Of a stretch of 64,000 nucleotides of DNA, positions 9,611 through 21,574 are shown piece by piece. The notes beneath the pieces were generated by a model. That model did no database searches and was not told the DNA's origin. It was given only the letters and a program-made list of their open reading frames with translations. The stretch's first letter is position 1. The number at the start of each line of letters is the position of its first letter. A program made the translations under genes and the position numbers. The DNA comes from Limnanthes douglasii subsp. nivea (taxonomy: Eukaryota > Streptophyta > Magnoliopsida > Brassicales > Limnanthaceae). The stretch covers positions 196,501,273 through 196,565,272 of the forward strand of contig JAUPFV010000002.1 of NCBI GenBank assembly GCA_036936605.1. Reading direction: 5' to 3'.

Positions 9611-12023
9611 CATCTTCAGCAAGACCTTTATAGCAGACTATGTCTTTGGCCAATTGCTTCAAATGATCTGGGAATCTTCCACTTGGGAAGCAAGTGCTTT
9701 TCCTGCAGCATTGAGATCGGTAAATGGTTGAAGTGAAGCAAAGATCGCAGGATTAGTTGAACTAGGACAAGGAATCATATCTAAAGTTGTAGTTGGTGCA
9801 GAGGGACAGATAATTTCTGGAGACGCTTCGACGGTCAATGCTCTCCCAAAGTGATGCATACGAGTTTGAAGGTCTTGGAGAACAAGATCGTCTTCTCCAG
9901 CAAGTTCCTGTGACTCGTCAAAATTAATGAAGCTGTCAGGGTCAAAGTGTTCAGTGTTTTGATTCCCATCATTAACATTGTCTTCGATGATTATCAAATC
10001 ATCGTTATTGGTTGCTTGCTCTTTGAAATGAGGGTTTTGTTGATTTTCAACCGTTGTGATTTCTTCTTCATCTGCCAATGTATACTCAGTGATTTTGGCT
10101 TTTTTTTTCCATGAGAACTGGAGGAAGCTTTTTTTTTCGAAGATGGTTCTTGATATTCTCCTTCTTCGATGGGTAATAGGGTCTACTCTCTTGCTTTTCG
10201 TTTTTAAGGTTTAGGCTTTGATGGAGTTGAAGGGCTAGCACCATACATGTTAGCTGCCTTTTTACCTTTCTTTCCTTGTTAGCCTTTTCTTTTTTCTTTT
10301 TTGGCAAACGAATTTCTGACCTGTTGTGGATAGGGACTAATACTTTGCAATCAGGATGAACTAACCTTTTTCAGGAAAAATGAGGATATGGGCTCTTCTA
10401 TCAAATTTTGAGGAGGCAAGGTTCCCTCTATGATTGGAAACAGATGAGTATTAGGGAAGTTGATCGGCTGGAAGGCGGTGTGGAAAACGTTATTCCACTC
10501 TTTCTCAGCCCAGTCGGCAAGTTTTTTGAAAATATCCTTAGGTGATGGCCAACGTATAGCATATCGCCTCGGAATTTCTGGAATAATCGTGCAAGTAGAT
10601 AATTAAGGAGGAAGACAATAGATGAAATTTATTTTAAAGTGTATAATCTTCGAAGTACTTACAGTTGCTTCTCCATATGAGATTTAGTTTTGATGGGTTG
10701 GCATCAGATATCTCTTTTCCATTCTCCCATGCTCCTGTGATGAAGATAAACTTTTGCTTCCAGAATTTATCAGCTTCCAAGAGATCATCGATAATTTTTA
10801 GGTCATCCACTAGAGTGAGGTAATAAAAGGGAAGCTTCAGACCTTTTGATAACTGAGTTAGGTTGATCGAAATCTTAGATAACCGAGATGCCATTATCAC
10901 TGACATAAGAGTGAACCGTTAATTTAGTGTCACTTAAGTAGGGCATATGTTGAGAAGTTCGAAATACTCCACGATCATAGGATCCAGTGGAAATCAAGAA
11001 CCCCAATTGATGATCTCATGGTAGACCACTAACTCACCATCTTTGCACTCTAAGGGAGTTTTTTCTTCCTTAGGCAGTCGAACTGTGATTTTCTCTTCCA
11101 TTCCCTGTTTTTTTAAGTCTGAAGCTTGGCTATCTTTGTAATATATGTGTCAAACCTTTTTCAGCTGAATAAGGTAATTAGCATCAAGATCCCTTAAATT
11201 TCTGTCGATAGCAGCTCTTTCCTCATTAGAAACAAATCTTGGTTCTTTCTTTTCTCAAGGCTTACGGGTATTCTTATCTGTTAGCCTCAGAATCAACTTC
11301 ATTGACTCTTGATATTTCTTCTCTAGTTTGGGAAGGATTTTGTTGAGGCAATGTATCCTCAACTTCTGGTGAATGATTATTTTCTTGGGGAACCTCCCCG
11401 ATTATCTCTCTCCGAGGAGAAGCCTGCGTAGCTGGATCCGAAAAGAGAGGAGTTGGAATGATTTATGAATTGTCTCTCATGGCTATAAAAGTTTTTATTT
11501 TTCTAATTGTTGAAATATGAGTCGAGGAGGGAGTATTTAAAATTTGTTTTGACAAATATTCGCTCGATTCTTCACTAATCAAAAGAGAAACTTGAATTTG
11601 AGAAGAAGAGACTCGAGGTATTTTAGGCGCTAGAACTTTTGAAGATGGACGCTCTTCGGTTATTGGAGAAGGAGAGAAAACATAAATTTTGGTTGGATCA
11701 AAATTAACGTAGTAAGTTGTTTTGGTAGTTGTTCCAACATGAGCGTTGTTGATTAGTCCTACAACTTTATATTCCTCTACTCTCTCAGTGATGCAAAAGT
11801 AGTCGTATGATCCGAAGATTAAATTGTTGTTAGGTTCCAGAGATTTTGGTTTTTTGGGTATGTTAGCCTTGGATCTTTTGTTTTTTGAATTTTTTTTCAT
11901 AAAGCGGATGAAGATTGACCGAAGAAGATAGGTTTTGATCGGAAAGTTTGAGTTTTCTGATGAAGATATTGAAAAAGATGAAGAACACGTCGAAGGTAGC
12001 CAAACGTTTGAATTTTCTCTCAA
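9611..12023 (-). pseudogene. gypsy antisense gene (Transposase_28-like), old truncated copy
   Basis: A diverged copy of the antisense gene of the young element (32397-35183). Matching minus-strand blocks are the N-terminal region at 12023-11463 (KNSKNKRSKANIPKKPKS, then FGSYDYFCITERVEEYKVVG), the conserved LPFYYLTLVDDLKIIDDLLE block followed by FWKQKFIFITGAWENGKEIS at 10906-10634, a post-intron block, a lysine-rich block at 10307-10086 and an acidic block at 10078-9659. An intron-like interval 10662-10578 (85 nt; GTAAGT donor, TTCCAG acceptor) sits where the young copy has its intron. Joining it here would create a TAA, and other stops and shifts exist, so this copy is dead. The C-terminal coiled coil, the sense pol and the LTRs are missing. 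Confidence 0.75.
10578..10662 (-). other. intron-like interval in the old antisense gene
   Basis: On the minus strand, GTAAGTACTTCG...ATTATTCCAG lies between codons homologous to the young copy's exons, just before AAATTCCGAGG, which is identical in both copies. The length is 85 nt, against 96 nt in the young copy, and the interior is diverged while the splice sites are kept. Confidence 0.65.
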
Positions 12024-12064
12024 GTCATTTGTATTGTGAGAGTGAGAAATAAGGCTACTGAATA

Positions 12065-12072
12065 ATTTATAA
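12065..12072 (-). promoter_or_regulatory. TATA-like box upstream of the old antisense gene
   Basis: The minus strand reads TTTTATAAATT just upstream of the antisense coding region. It corresponds to TATAAATA boxes upstream of the other two antisense copies. Confidence 0.45.
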
Positions 12073-12149
12073 AAAACAGGAAGACGTGTGAAGTGGAAAG
12101 GACTCTATGATGATAGGGCATAATACAAAGCGGTAATGTTTTTCCCTTT

Positions 12150-13396
12150 CGACTTCCTATATGTCAACATGTGTCCCTTTGTTCCTTGCAGATATTGGGG
12201 TACCCTTTTAATTGCCTTCTAGTGATCCATACATGGGTTACTTACATACCTTCCCAGCATATTTACAGCAAAGGTAATGTTTGGCCTAGTACAAACTTGA
12301 GCACAAATTAAACTCCCAACTCTGATATCATGATAGAACGCTTTTGTTTCTTCAATATCAAGTTTTATCTTTAGACATTAACCTAGACTTAGTCTATTAC
12401 CCTTTGTTGTATGGTTATTTAGGGGTTTGCAGTTTGTCAATCCGTAACGTTGTAATACACTTTCAATACATGCCTTTCGTGAAAATTCAAGAATATTAGG
12501 GAGTAATCCTGATATATTTGGATTCCTAACACAAAATCGGCACCACTGAGATTCTTTATATCAAACTTGTCTAATAGGAATGTCTTTGTAGTGCTATATA
12601 TCCTTATTATTCGAGGAAAATAGTATGTTATTAACATATAATACCATAAATATGGAACTACTCATACAGAACTTGTAATACACACATTCTTCAACCGAGT
12701 TGACTTCAAAGTCGAAAGAGACTATCGCCTAAATAAATTTGTAGTATTACCAACGAGAAGCATGTTTGAGCTCATAAATGTATTTCTTAAGCCTGAAAAC
12801 CAGATTATTTAAGTTACCCACCACAAAGTGTTTTTGTTGTACCGTATAGATCGTTGTTTTAATGTTACCATTTAAAAACACGATATTTACATCCATTTAG
12901 TGAAGCTCAAGATCAAAGTATGCAACTAATTCCATGATTGTTCTAAAGGAATCCTTCATCGATACGATTTCTTTAAAATAAATCCCTTCACTCTAATTAT
13001 AACCATTCCTTATAAAGTGTGTTGTATGTCTTTCCATATTACCCATAAAATTGTGTTGGGTTTCGTAAACCCACTTACCACCAATTGTCTTTTTCCTTTC
13101 AAGCATATGGACAAGTTCTCATACCATGTTGTCTTGTATTGATTTATACTTTTCCTTCATACTGTCACTTCACTTCCGAGAGTCAGAGCTTTTCATGGCC
13201 TGTTTGTAGGATGATGGATCATCTATAGTTCCAGCACATGACTCATCATGTTCTTGAAGATATACTATAAAATATTAATGTATAACATTCTTCTTTTTTC
13301 TCGTGGACTATTTTAAGGGCACATTTACCTCTTGTTCTATTTATTGACGAGGTGGAGTTTGATCTTTATGAACAATGTCATTTTGATATTCTTGTA
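12150..13396 (-). pseudogene. copia remnant B, left part (RT/RNase H)
   Basis: This segment parallels bases 283-1530 along its length (for example ACATGTGTCCCTTTGTTCCT, TACCCTTTTAATTGC, and the initial copia RT/RNase H words), in the same orientation. The minus-strand translation at 12637-12437 keeps a KFDIKNLSGADFVLGIQIYQ stretch, the RT segment before RNase H. Many stops and shifts are present. The remnant continues after the inserted Mutator-like element at 14933. Confidence 0.75.
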
Positions 13397-13640
13397 AGGC
13401 TTGAATTAGAATATAGTCCTTCGACTATCACGTTTTCTTTCATTTAGTCCATCGACTAAAAAATCATTGGTCAGGGTCTATAGACTATTCAAAATCTATA
13501 AATTTAGTTCTCGCATGTGGTTTTTTTTTGCTTGAGCCACGTGTCCTTATACTTAAATGGTACGAATCTCACGGATACTACATTGATTTTTAATTATATT
13601 TTTACCTTTTAAATTTAATATTTTTATACTTTTTATATTT
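13397..13640 (+). repeat. left terminal inverted repeat
   Basis: Inverted copy of 14690-14932. The two share nearly all positions apart from scattered substitutions and short indels; the inner edge is approximate because both fade into AT-rich sequence. Confidence 0.8.
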
Positions 13641-14419
13641 TAATTTTTCTAAAAAGAAAGCACCGCAAATTTTAAGATACTTTGTTTTAATAAAAAAGTA
13701 CCATATATGGATAATTCCTGGCGATTAATTTGATCCCATGCTTAATTTTACAATAAGGAAACATGTTTTTCACCTATAAATAATCACATGGTTATTCATA
13801 TAAACAGATAACGATTTTTTGGTTAACAAAAAAAAGACAATGTTTTGTATATTGATTCTCTGTTTACATGCAGAGACAAAGTAAAAAACAAAACAAAACA
13901 AAAAAAATCTAAAAAAATTAAGCCAAAAAAGCAAAAAAATTCCAAACCAGTGCTTTGGAGTTTGGAGAATGCAAACTCGATCTGCTCTGTTTCTAAACTT
14001 TATAAATTAAAATTAAAATTATTTATGATTAATTCAATATTAAACCGTAAATAAAAGTTAATACTACTAAAGCAGTATTAAAACCCTCTCTTTCTATCTC
14101 ATTTACTACTAAGTACTACCCTACACACGACCGGACCACTAACCCCATAATTACATTTCTTCTTTCCCATCATCACTACCCCCAATCCCATCATCTCCTT
14201 CAACCTAAAACCAGCTCTTTTCCTAGCATTTTTTTTTCTATCTCTTACTTCTACAAAAACACTAAAAAAACCCAAAAATCAAAATATGAACATGATTACG
14301 CTTAAAGATTTCGGAATGGTAAAATAATTTTTATTTTCTTTTGTTTATCGAGTATAGCCAATGAGTGTCACACATTACACGAAATAGAACAAAAAAACAA
14401 ACATTTATTAGTTTTTTTT

Positions 14420-14680
14420 ACAGCCGACAGCCTTCTCGTTCTAGGGGCAGCGAGCCCTCATTTCGAGAATGCCTGTACAATTGTAGCACAATTAAATTAT
14501 GGTTCGTGGGCGGGTTCGGAGCAGGATGAGGACTCATCTTCGATGCGGCTTGATTGGGCAGAAAATTAGGGAATGAAGCTCTGGGATCCATCAGCAGCGG
14601 CCATTCCCATTCCTCCTTTCCTCTATTCCATTTTTTAATCATGGAATTCTCTCCCAGAGCTGCGTACTCTGTTTTCAGAA
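14420..14680. other. GC-richer possible captured gene piece inside the Mutator-like element
   Basis: Bases 14420-14660 are clearly richer in GC than the rest of the element. Both strands read openly. The minus strand is open from about 14686 to 14418 (LLKTEYAALGENS..., then an in-frame ATG at 14642, then MDPRASFPNFLPNQAASK). The plus strand has a frame after a TTTTTTTTACAG splice-acceptor-like site at 14420 (ADSLLVLGAASPHFENACT), with one stop. I do not recognise either protein. The contrast in composition and the splice-like sites suggest a host exon carried by the transposon, as in Pack-MULEs. Confidence 0.4.
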
Positions 14681-14689
14681 GAATAAAAA

Positions 14690-14932
14690 ATAAAAAAATA
14701 TTAAAAAAATATTAAATTTAAAGGGTAAAAATAGAATTAAAAATCTATGGACTATATGTGAGACTCGTACCATTCAATTATCGGGATATGTGGCTGAACT
14801 AGGGAAAAACCACGCGCGAGGACTAAATTTATAGATTTTGAATAGTTCATGGATTCTGACTGGTGATTTTTTAATCGATGGACTAAATGAAAGAAAACGC
14901 GATAGTCGATGGATTATATTCCTATTTAAGCC
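14690..14932 (-). repeat. right terminal inverted repeat
   Basis: Inverted partner of 13397-13640, ending ...CCTATTTAAGCC. Confidence 0.8.
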
Positions 14933-15230
14933 TTATTGTAGAATATTACTTTGATATTCCTCTTGTTCTAACTAAACCATAAATGTGTATTGGTGAAAAC
15001 TCACAAATGGAACATCAATATTATTTTGAGTATTACCTTATTCTAACGGGACCAAAATGATTGTCAAAAAATCTCAAATTCTGATACTTAAGTATTTTCA
15101 TTAAAACCTTCATGAATCTCTAGAGATTATTCTTCAAAATGAACATATGTTCCTTTATCTTTCTACAAAACCTAACATCGTCTAGAAACTAGAAACTTCT
15201 CATTCCCATTTGATAAAGATACAAGTTATC
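14933..15230 (-). pseudogene. copia remnant B, right part
   Basis: Continues remnant B after the DNA transposon. It parallels bases 1540-1810 (ACTCACAAATGGAACATCAA, CTAACGGGACCAAAATGATT, CTTCATGAATCTCTAGAGA). It ends near 15230, where gypsy copy 2 begins. No open frame remains. Confidence 0.65.
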
Positions 15231-15231
15231 A

Positions 15232-15559
15232 GGGACGTAAAACTATTAGAGAAAGGCTGTAATAAGTAGTGATATAAAGTTGGTGGATGAGATTTATATT
15301 ATTTGTAAATATTAAGGACCACAATTTAATTTATCTATTTTGTATAACTGATTTAATTAAAGTCTTCCAGTGTTCCTATAGATAGGGTTGGAGATCAATA
15401 ATAAATTATCCAACTTTCACTTTTTGAGATTAACTATACTCTGTTATTTTTCTCCTCGTGACTAAAACACTTTCATTCTCTCTCTACATTCTCTCTCTCT
15501 CTCTCTAAAAGAACATAATTAATTCAATATTTATATAAGAAAACCTCTTACACTTAACA
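15232..15559 (+). repeat. putative 5' LTR of gypsy copy 2
   Basis: The right edge is set by ...ACTTAACA followed by the PBS at 15561. The left edge is only estimated from where similarity to copia remnant B ends. Includes a (CT)n run at 15487-15506. No second copy is available to confirm it. Confidence 0.45.
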
Positions 15560-15560
15560 T

Positions 15561-15578
15561 TGGCGACCATAGTGGGAG
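15561..15578 (+). promoter_or_regulatory. putative PBS of gypsy copy 2
   Basis: TGGCGACCATAGTGGGAG starts one base after the LTR end. The TGGCGAC start resembles arginine-tRNA-type PBSs of Tat/Ogre elements, but the rest does not match well. It differs from the asparagine-tRNA PBS of the young element. Confidence 0.55.
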
Positions 15579-15649
15579 AGAGTAAGGTACCTAGATTACA
15601 AATCTAAAACCAGAAAATATAAAATTCACAGCTAATAGCATTGATCATA

Positions 15650-17450
15650 ATGGAACCAGAGAAGACAAGAACTGATCGAGCAGTTCGTGAAGTTATTTAA
15701 GCAATTAAGTCAAATTTTCACATGGAAGAAAGTCGAGGTAATAGTCAGGTTCCTGAGCGACGTGATCAATCTGACATTGAAAATCGAATGAATGAACTCT
15801 TATAAAAAATAACATGTTCTAAATGATGAATTGGGAAACCAATCCGTCACAACTCACCGAATTCAAAGTAATCATAAGAAAGCGTATTTTCAATCAGATA
15901 TAGAACACTGTTCTTCGCTGAAATACATGAAGGATAAACATCAGTATATATCATCTAGTGATAGTAAATTTTCTAGCTATACTTCCGAGGGAAAATTATT
16001 TAAGCAATGGAGGTACCGCAATTATTCGAATGGAGAATGAAGTCGACCTTGAAATTCACACAGGGAATATAAATCATATTAGGAAAATCGATATCAAAAC
16101 GTGAAGGATAATTTATAGTATGATGGGAATACGTCCAACCAGTATGTTAACATAGCAGATCAAAACTTGTATGCATTTATGGGAAATAAGGGAGATTGTC
16201 AATATATGCAAGGAGTAGATTCGAGGAAATCTCCTTTATCTGCTGACATTAGGTCAATATTGCTTCCAAGGTGTTTTGATATTTCAAATGTATAAAATTT
16301 TGACGGAACACAAGATCTTGATGAACACATTGAAATGTTCAAGAGTTATATAATGAATTGCATAGATAATGATAGGCTAGTTTGCAGAGCATTTTCTCAG
16401 ATTTTTAATTGTAATGCTTTGAAGTGGTATAACATGATTCTGAGGGGATTTATTACCAATTTTGGAATTTTTTACACTGGTTTTCGAAGACATTTTGTAT
16501 GAAACAGGAAAATGTGAGCCAATGACGATACAATCATGCAATGCAATCAAACAATGGGGAAAAGTTAAAAGACTATACTAGACATTTTTTGTTAACGAAG
16601 ACAAAATTGGAAGATTCTAAATAACTTGTTGCTATGGCAGATTTCAGACAAATATTGCTTTAAAAGATTTGGCAAATGAGACTACTTGAAGAAGATCTTT
16701 AACATTTGGAGCTTTGATAGCTCAGGTTGAAGAACATATTAAAGTAGAAGAGTCAACTAGCATTTGAGAAGGGACTAGTTCTATTAAAAAAATACGGGGC
16801 ATGCATTTGTTAGCCAATGGAATCAAGATAACACATCAAATTCTCAAGCACCATCTCGTCTGAGGGTGAACAATTATATACATCCTCGAACGGAAAAGGA
16901 TCCCAATCAAGTTACTAGCTATCAGCCTCGTAGACCAAAGCCAAACCAGTGGATAAGATCATAATATTTTGTGAAGTTGACTGAGAATGTTGCAGTTATT
17001 TTTTAGAAATCTAAAGGTCATGTGAACTTTAGAAAGCCAGATTCTATTAACAGGCCAAGGGAAGAACACAATAATAGGTTTGTAAGTATCACAATGACAT
17101 TGGGTACGATACTGTATATTGTATAGCGTTAAAGAAAGAGAGATATGTTATAACAGAAAATGAAAAGTTAACAACTTTTGTTAAAAGCCAGAGTAGTGGA
17201 AAAAAACCATCAAACATGTCAGCACAACAGATTGTTACTTAAAATTTGAAGCAAGAGAATGCATTGATGATCATGGATTCAAAGTTTGACAAGTTTGATG
17301 CAACGTCGGAATATCTTGATGTAGACCTATATCGTTTGATTTTGTTATCAATGGTTGAACCAATGTTCATTGACGAGTTCAAAGCTTGTGTGAATATTTT
17401 GAATCTTTAGCGATTTTGGGGGGAGACAATATGTCTGGAAATACAAACAT
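15650..17450 (+). pseudogene. gypsy gag (copy 2), decayed
   Basis: Starts with ATG at 15650 (MEPEKTRTDRAV). A stop follows within about 20 codons, then many more. Recognisable gag blocks are QYMQGVDSRKSPLSADIRSI, NFDGTQDLDEHIEMFKSYI and RLVCRAFSQIFNCNALKWYN near 16200-16440, matching the gag domain of the young element. ALTFGALIAQ-like residues near 16700 continue into VEEHIKVEEST, a segment the young element lacks. The zinc-knuckle region near 17070-17130 survives only in traces. Dead. Confidence 0.75.
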
Positions 17451-19200
17451 CTCAAGGAAAATACATGTAGTAAGTTTGGTTACTCAATTAAAGGTAGAAT
17501 GTCTACTCATTTATATGGAAATATGAATATGTCTTTTATTTTGTTCGACGAGGATGATCTGAGGGGAATAGCAGGAACTTATAAAGATGTATTGGTTATA
17601 TAGGCAGATATTTTTTGGGTGGAAATTTGACGTATTTTGATAGATACATGAAGTTGAGCAGATGTGTTGTTTAAATCTACGTATGATGTGATACGTAATC
17701 CACCTAAGATTCAGAAGAGACGAGCTTTTTACGTGGGCCATTATGACAGAGGTGGATCGTTCATCTAGGGTTGGACATCTTCGGGAAGCACAATATCCAC
17801 TATGGACTACTAATCCAATATTACTTAAAAAGAAGAATGGAAAATATTGATGTGTATTGATTTCACTGATTTAAATTGCGCATGTCCCAAAACTCCATTT
17901 CATGTTCCTTGAATAAATCAACTGATTGATCCCGCTTTGGGAAATAAAACTCTTTCTTTTATGAATGAATTTGCAGGTTATAACCAGATCCAAAGGATCA
18001 GAAGAGTACCACGTTTATAACTGATTGAGGATTATATTGTTATAGAGTTATGTCATTTGGTTTAAAGAATGCAGGGGGACATACCAAAGATTGGTTAATA
18101 AAGCATTTGATTCTCAAATTGGGAGAAACATGGAAGTTTATATTGATGATATGCTTGTTAAAAGTCTAACAGATTGTGAACACTTACAGAGGAGACCTTT
18201 TAAGAGTCATTCAGTTAAAGTTAAGTCCAGATAAGTGTACTTTTGGTGTAAGGCCATGTAAATTTATGGGGTATATCATACGTGAAAACGGTGTAGAGGC
18301 TGATCATGATCAATTAAAGGCTTTGGTATCAATGACGTCACCTAGAGCAATCAAAAAAGTACAAATTTTGACAAGAAGGTTAGTTGTTCTTAATCGATTT
18401 ATTTCCCAATTTTCTGATAAGTGTGTTCCTATTGTCCAAGTTTTACAAGGGGAAAAAGAGTTTACGTGGACACTAGAATGTGAATTGACATTTTTAAAAA
18501 TCAAAGGACATTTGTTGTTGCGTGAAATTGTGTTCAAACCACGAATAGGAGAACAACTGTTTTATTATATAGATGTGTCATATTTTGCTGTTAGTGTTGT
18601 TTTGATAAGAGAGGAAAGGGGAACTTCTAAGCCAGTTTATTATGTGAGTAAAAGCTTGCTGGTATCAGAGAAAAAATATTTGAGGCTTGAAAATTTGGCA
18701 TTGGCTTTAGTGGTGGTTGGTAGAAAGATGTATCCTTATTTTTAAGCTCATACAATTGTTATTCGAACTTCTTTCTTATTAAATAACGTGCTACAAAAAC
18801 CAGATATTTTTGGTAGAATGACTAAATGGTTTGTAAAATTGGGGGACTTTTATATAAATTTCACTCCTCGAACAACGATTAAGGCTCAAGCCTTAGCAGA
18901 TTTTTTGGTTGAGTTTCATTCAAATCGATCGGATGAATGGACATTCAAAGAATTATTGCGAGAGGTTTCAAAATGGGTGGTTCAAACTAATGGTGGCTCT
19001 AGTATATTGGGATCAAGCATTTGGGTTCAATTGATTGCTCCTTCCGAAGAATATATGTACCAGACTATTCAATTTTGGTTTATGCGTCAAATAATGAGGT
19101 TGCATTGGCTGGTTTAAGGCTTGTAAATATTCGTGGAGCAATATCCGTTCTAATTAGAGACAGACTCAAAGCTGGTGGCGAATCACATGAGTAAAATATT
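17451..19200 (+). pseudogene. gypsy protease, reverse transcriptase and RNase H (copy 2), decayed
   Basis: A protease remnant (17460-17715; the Asp-Thr-Gly motif is mutated, near AGATACATG at 17641) runs straight into the end of the region before RT (RRAFYVGHYDRGG at 17730-17756), so several hundred bases are missing between them. RT follows: VGHLREAQYPLWTTNPILLK, then NMEVYIDDMLVKS with the YIDD catalytic motif near 18138. A long open frame at 18176-18745 holds the RT thumb and the first RNase H (VYYVSKSLLVSEKKYLRLEN). The second RNase H begins near 18970 (WVVQTNGGSS, where Asp is replaced by Asn). Confidence 0.8.
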
Positions 19201-20677
19201 AAAGACTAAGAAAAAGTAGTTAGTTTTGTATTTCCGTGAACTTCAAAGGTTATCTCGTTTGTTCGATAAAGTGATTGTTGAGCATATCAATCGTGGAGAT
19301 AATAAATTTGATGATTCTTTAGCAACCATTGCATACACAGAAGAATATCCATGAATATTTCTGTAGGAAAGTTCTTCAATTTTAACAAGATCAGAACAAT
19401 GCAAGTATGTTGAAGAAGTATTTGTCACTCCAGATGTAGTTCAAGGCGATTGATGATCTGAAATAATTGAATTTTTTCCCTAGAGGAACGTTTCCTCAAG
19501 ATGTTAGGTCAACTCAAATATTGAGATACAAAACTCATGGTTATAGAGTGTTATATGTAGTATTGTATACGAAGTCTACAAGTAGACCGCTATTACGATG
19601 GTTGGGAAAACAAGAATCTCAAAAGATTATATCTGAATTGCATGATGAGGAAGGTTCAACTCATTATGGGTTTAAGTCTTTTACTCGAAGTGTTTTGTTG
19701 GCAAGATACTATTGGCCTTCGATTATGAGTGATGCCAAAAATTTAGTACGATGTTGTGATACTTGTCAATGTTTTGCCAAAAGCATTCATAAACCAGCAG
19801 TACCACTTACTTCTATATCTGAAGTCGTTCTTTTGTATAGATGAGGAATAGATTTATTAGGGTCGCTACCTATGGCCTCATGAGGGAGTCAAATGATTAT
19901 TATAGTGGTGGACTATTTTTCGAAGTGGGTTGAAGCTGAACCATTATATGGTACAAGAACCAAAGATGTTGTCAAGTTCATTGTGAATAATATTTGTTGT
20001 CGTTTTGGATTTCCTTGAAAAAATACTACAGATAATGACCCTCAATTTAACAATACAGAAACGGATTTATTTTGCAATTCGAGGGGTATTACATAATATT
20101 TTCGACACATTTTCATCCTCAAGCAAATGGTCAAGTGAAAGTAACTAATAGGTCTATTTTGGAAGGCTTAAATAAAAATTTGACACGTACTGCCAGGAAA
20201 TAACCTAATTATTTGCAAGAGGTGTTATGGGCTTATAGAACGACTCCTATAGAAGCTACTCAAGAAACTCATTTTTCCTTGGTATATGGAATAGATGATG
20301 TAAGCTATGTGGATCAACTTTTCCTTCTTATAGAATACTTAATTTTTCTAATGATTCAATTAGAGGCAAGAAGGACAGATATTGACTTAATCGAAGAGAA
20401 AAGGTTTAGAGCGCATTTGAATTCGACAAATTATCAAAGTTTGATGATGAGTCGTTATAATTCGAAGGTAAAATATAAGGATTTTAAGGTGGGTGGTAAA
20501 ATCTCGAGGAAAATATTTCTCCACACAAAGGACAAACGGCTTGAAAATATCTTCGAATTAGGAAGGTCCCTATGTAGTACTAGAGTGAGTCAAGCCGAGA
20601 ACGTACCGCCTCCACGATGGAGAGGGAAAACTTCTACAACACCCATCGAATATAGAACACTTAAAACTATACTATGA
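19201..20677 (+). pseudogene. gypsy integrase (copy 2), decayed
   Basis: The open stretch 19467-19844 holds the zinc-binding N-terminal domain (ISELHDEEGSTHYGFKS ... ARYYWPSIMSDAKNLVRCCD ... CQCF). The catalytic core follows with stops, including one where Trp is expected before GIDLLG. The second catalytic Asp is present, with the next Gly changed to Asp (TDNDPQF). A frame at 20213-20677 holds the end of the core and the C-terminal part (QEVLWAYRTTPIEATQETHF). No chromodomain, as expected for Tat-type elements. Confidence 0.8.
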
Positions 20678-20924
20678 GTGATTTTTTCTCTTTTCAAACG
20701 TTTTATATGATTTTATTGTTTGTTTGTATAAGTGACATACTCTTTCTTATCTTGTATGTCCAATGAGGTTTTAACGAGGTGTCGCATTTACATTAGCAGA
20801 TATCAATGATTTTTTTCGTAGCCAATGATTATCTTAAAAAAAATACTTAAGCTATTTTGGTAACTATGCAAAGACTATTCATCTTTGAAGTAGTTAACAA
20901 AATGTAATTTAAGTAAATGTTATA

Positions 20925-21300
20925 TTCGAAGTGTTACACGTTCATTTAGAACATTGTTTAAAGAGATAATCATATTCAAGGTGCTGATTTTTTTAACGGA
21001 CTGTTTTATTTGAAGTGCTATACATTAATTTAGAACAATGTTTGAAAATATAATCATATTCAAGGTCATAACGTTCTTTAAACGCACTGTTTATTCAAGG
21101 TGCTACACATTCATTTAGAGCAATATTCGAAGATGTAATCATATTGGTGGTGCTCACGTTCTTTCAACTCACTATTTTATTCGAAGTAGTACATGATCAT
21201 TTAAAGTATTTTTGAAGATATATTTATATTCAAGGTGCTAACGTTCTTTGGACGTACTAATTCAACTAATGATAATATTGAAATGTTAAACACTCATTAA
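20925..21300 (+). repeat. 84-bp tandem repeat in the spacer after integrase (copy 2)
   Basis: About four diverged units start near 20925, 21009, 21093 and 21180 (period 84-87). Each has two halves with TTCGAAGTGCTACACGTTC- and TTCAAGGTGCTAACGTTCTT-like words. The TTCGARGTGCYACG core also occurs in the 34-bp repeat of the young element in the same position. Confidence 0.7.
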
Positions 21301-21574
21301 AAACACTATTTCAAGTAATGATAATGTTAAAGATAAACATTCTTATAAAAAACATTAGTTAGAGTGGAGTTATTATTCAAAACATTGATGTTTTGTTCAT
21401 AAAAGATAAATTGTATAATGGGAGATAAGATATACAATAGAAGAATGCGTCATTTCTTAGTCAGATAAAAAACAGTTTAAAACCATACAAAAACATAAGT
21501 TCAAGTACCAAGCATTTAAGAACTTACAAAAATAGTACGAACATAACAAGAAAACTAATATACACATCATTTCA
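21301..21574. other. spacer between tandem repeat and antisense gene, nothing recognised
   Basis: AT-rich non-coding sequence corresponding to 32276-32396 of the young element. Confidence 0.4.

Larger units (their letters stand above)
13397..14932. mobile_element. Mutator-like non-autonomous DNA transposon with long terminal inverted repeats
   Basis: The left end (GGCTTGAATTAGAATATAG, continuing TCCTTCGACTATCACGTTTT) and the reverse complement of the right end (GGCTTAAATAGGAATATAA, continuing TCCATCGACTATCGCGTTTT) match for about 240 bases. The shared parts include TTTCTTTCATTTAGTCCATC and ATTCAAAATCTATAAATTTA. Flanks TTCTTGTA (13389-13396) and TTATTGTA (14933-14940) look like an 8-bp target duplication with one mismatch; a 9-bp one is possible. 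No transposase is present. It interrupts copia remnant B, whose sequence resumes right after it. The long inverted repeats favour Mutator-like over hAT. Confidence 0.8.
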
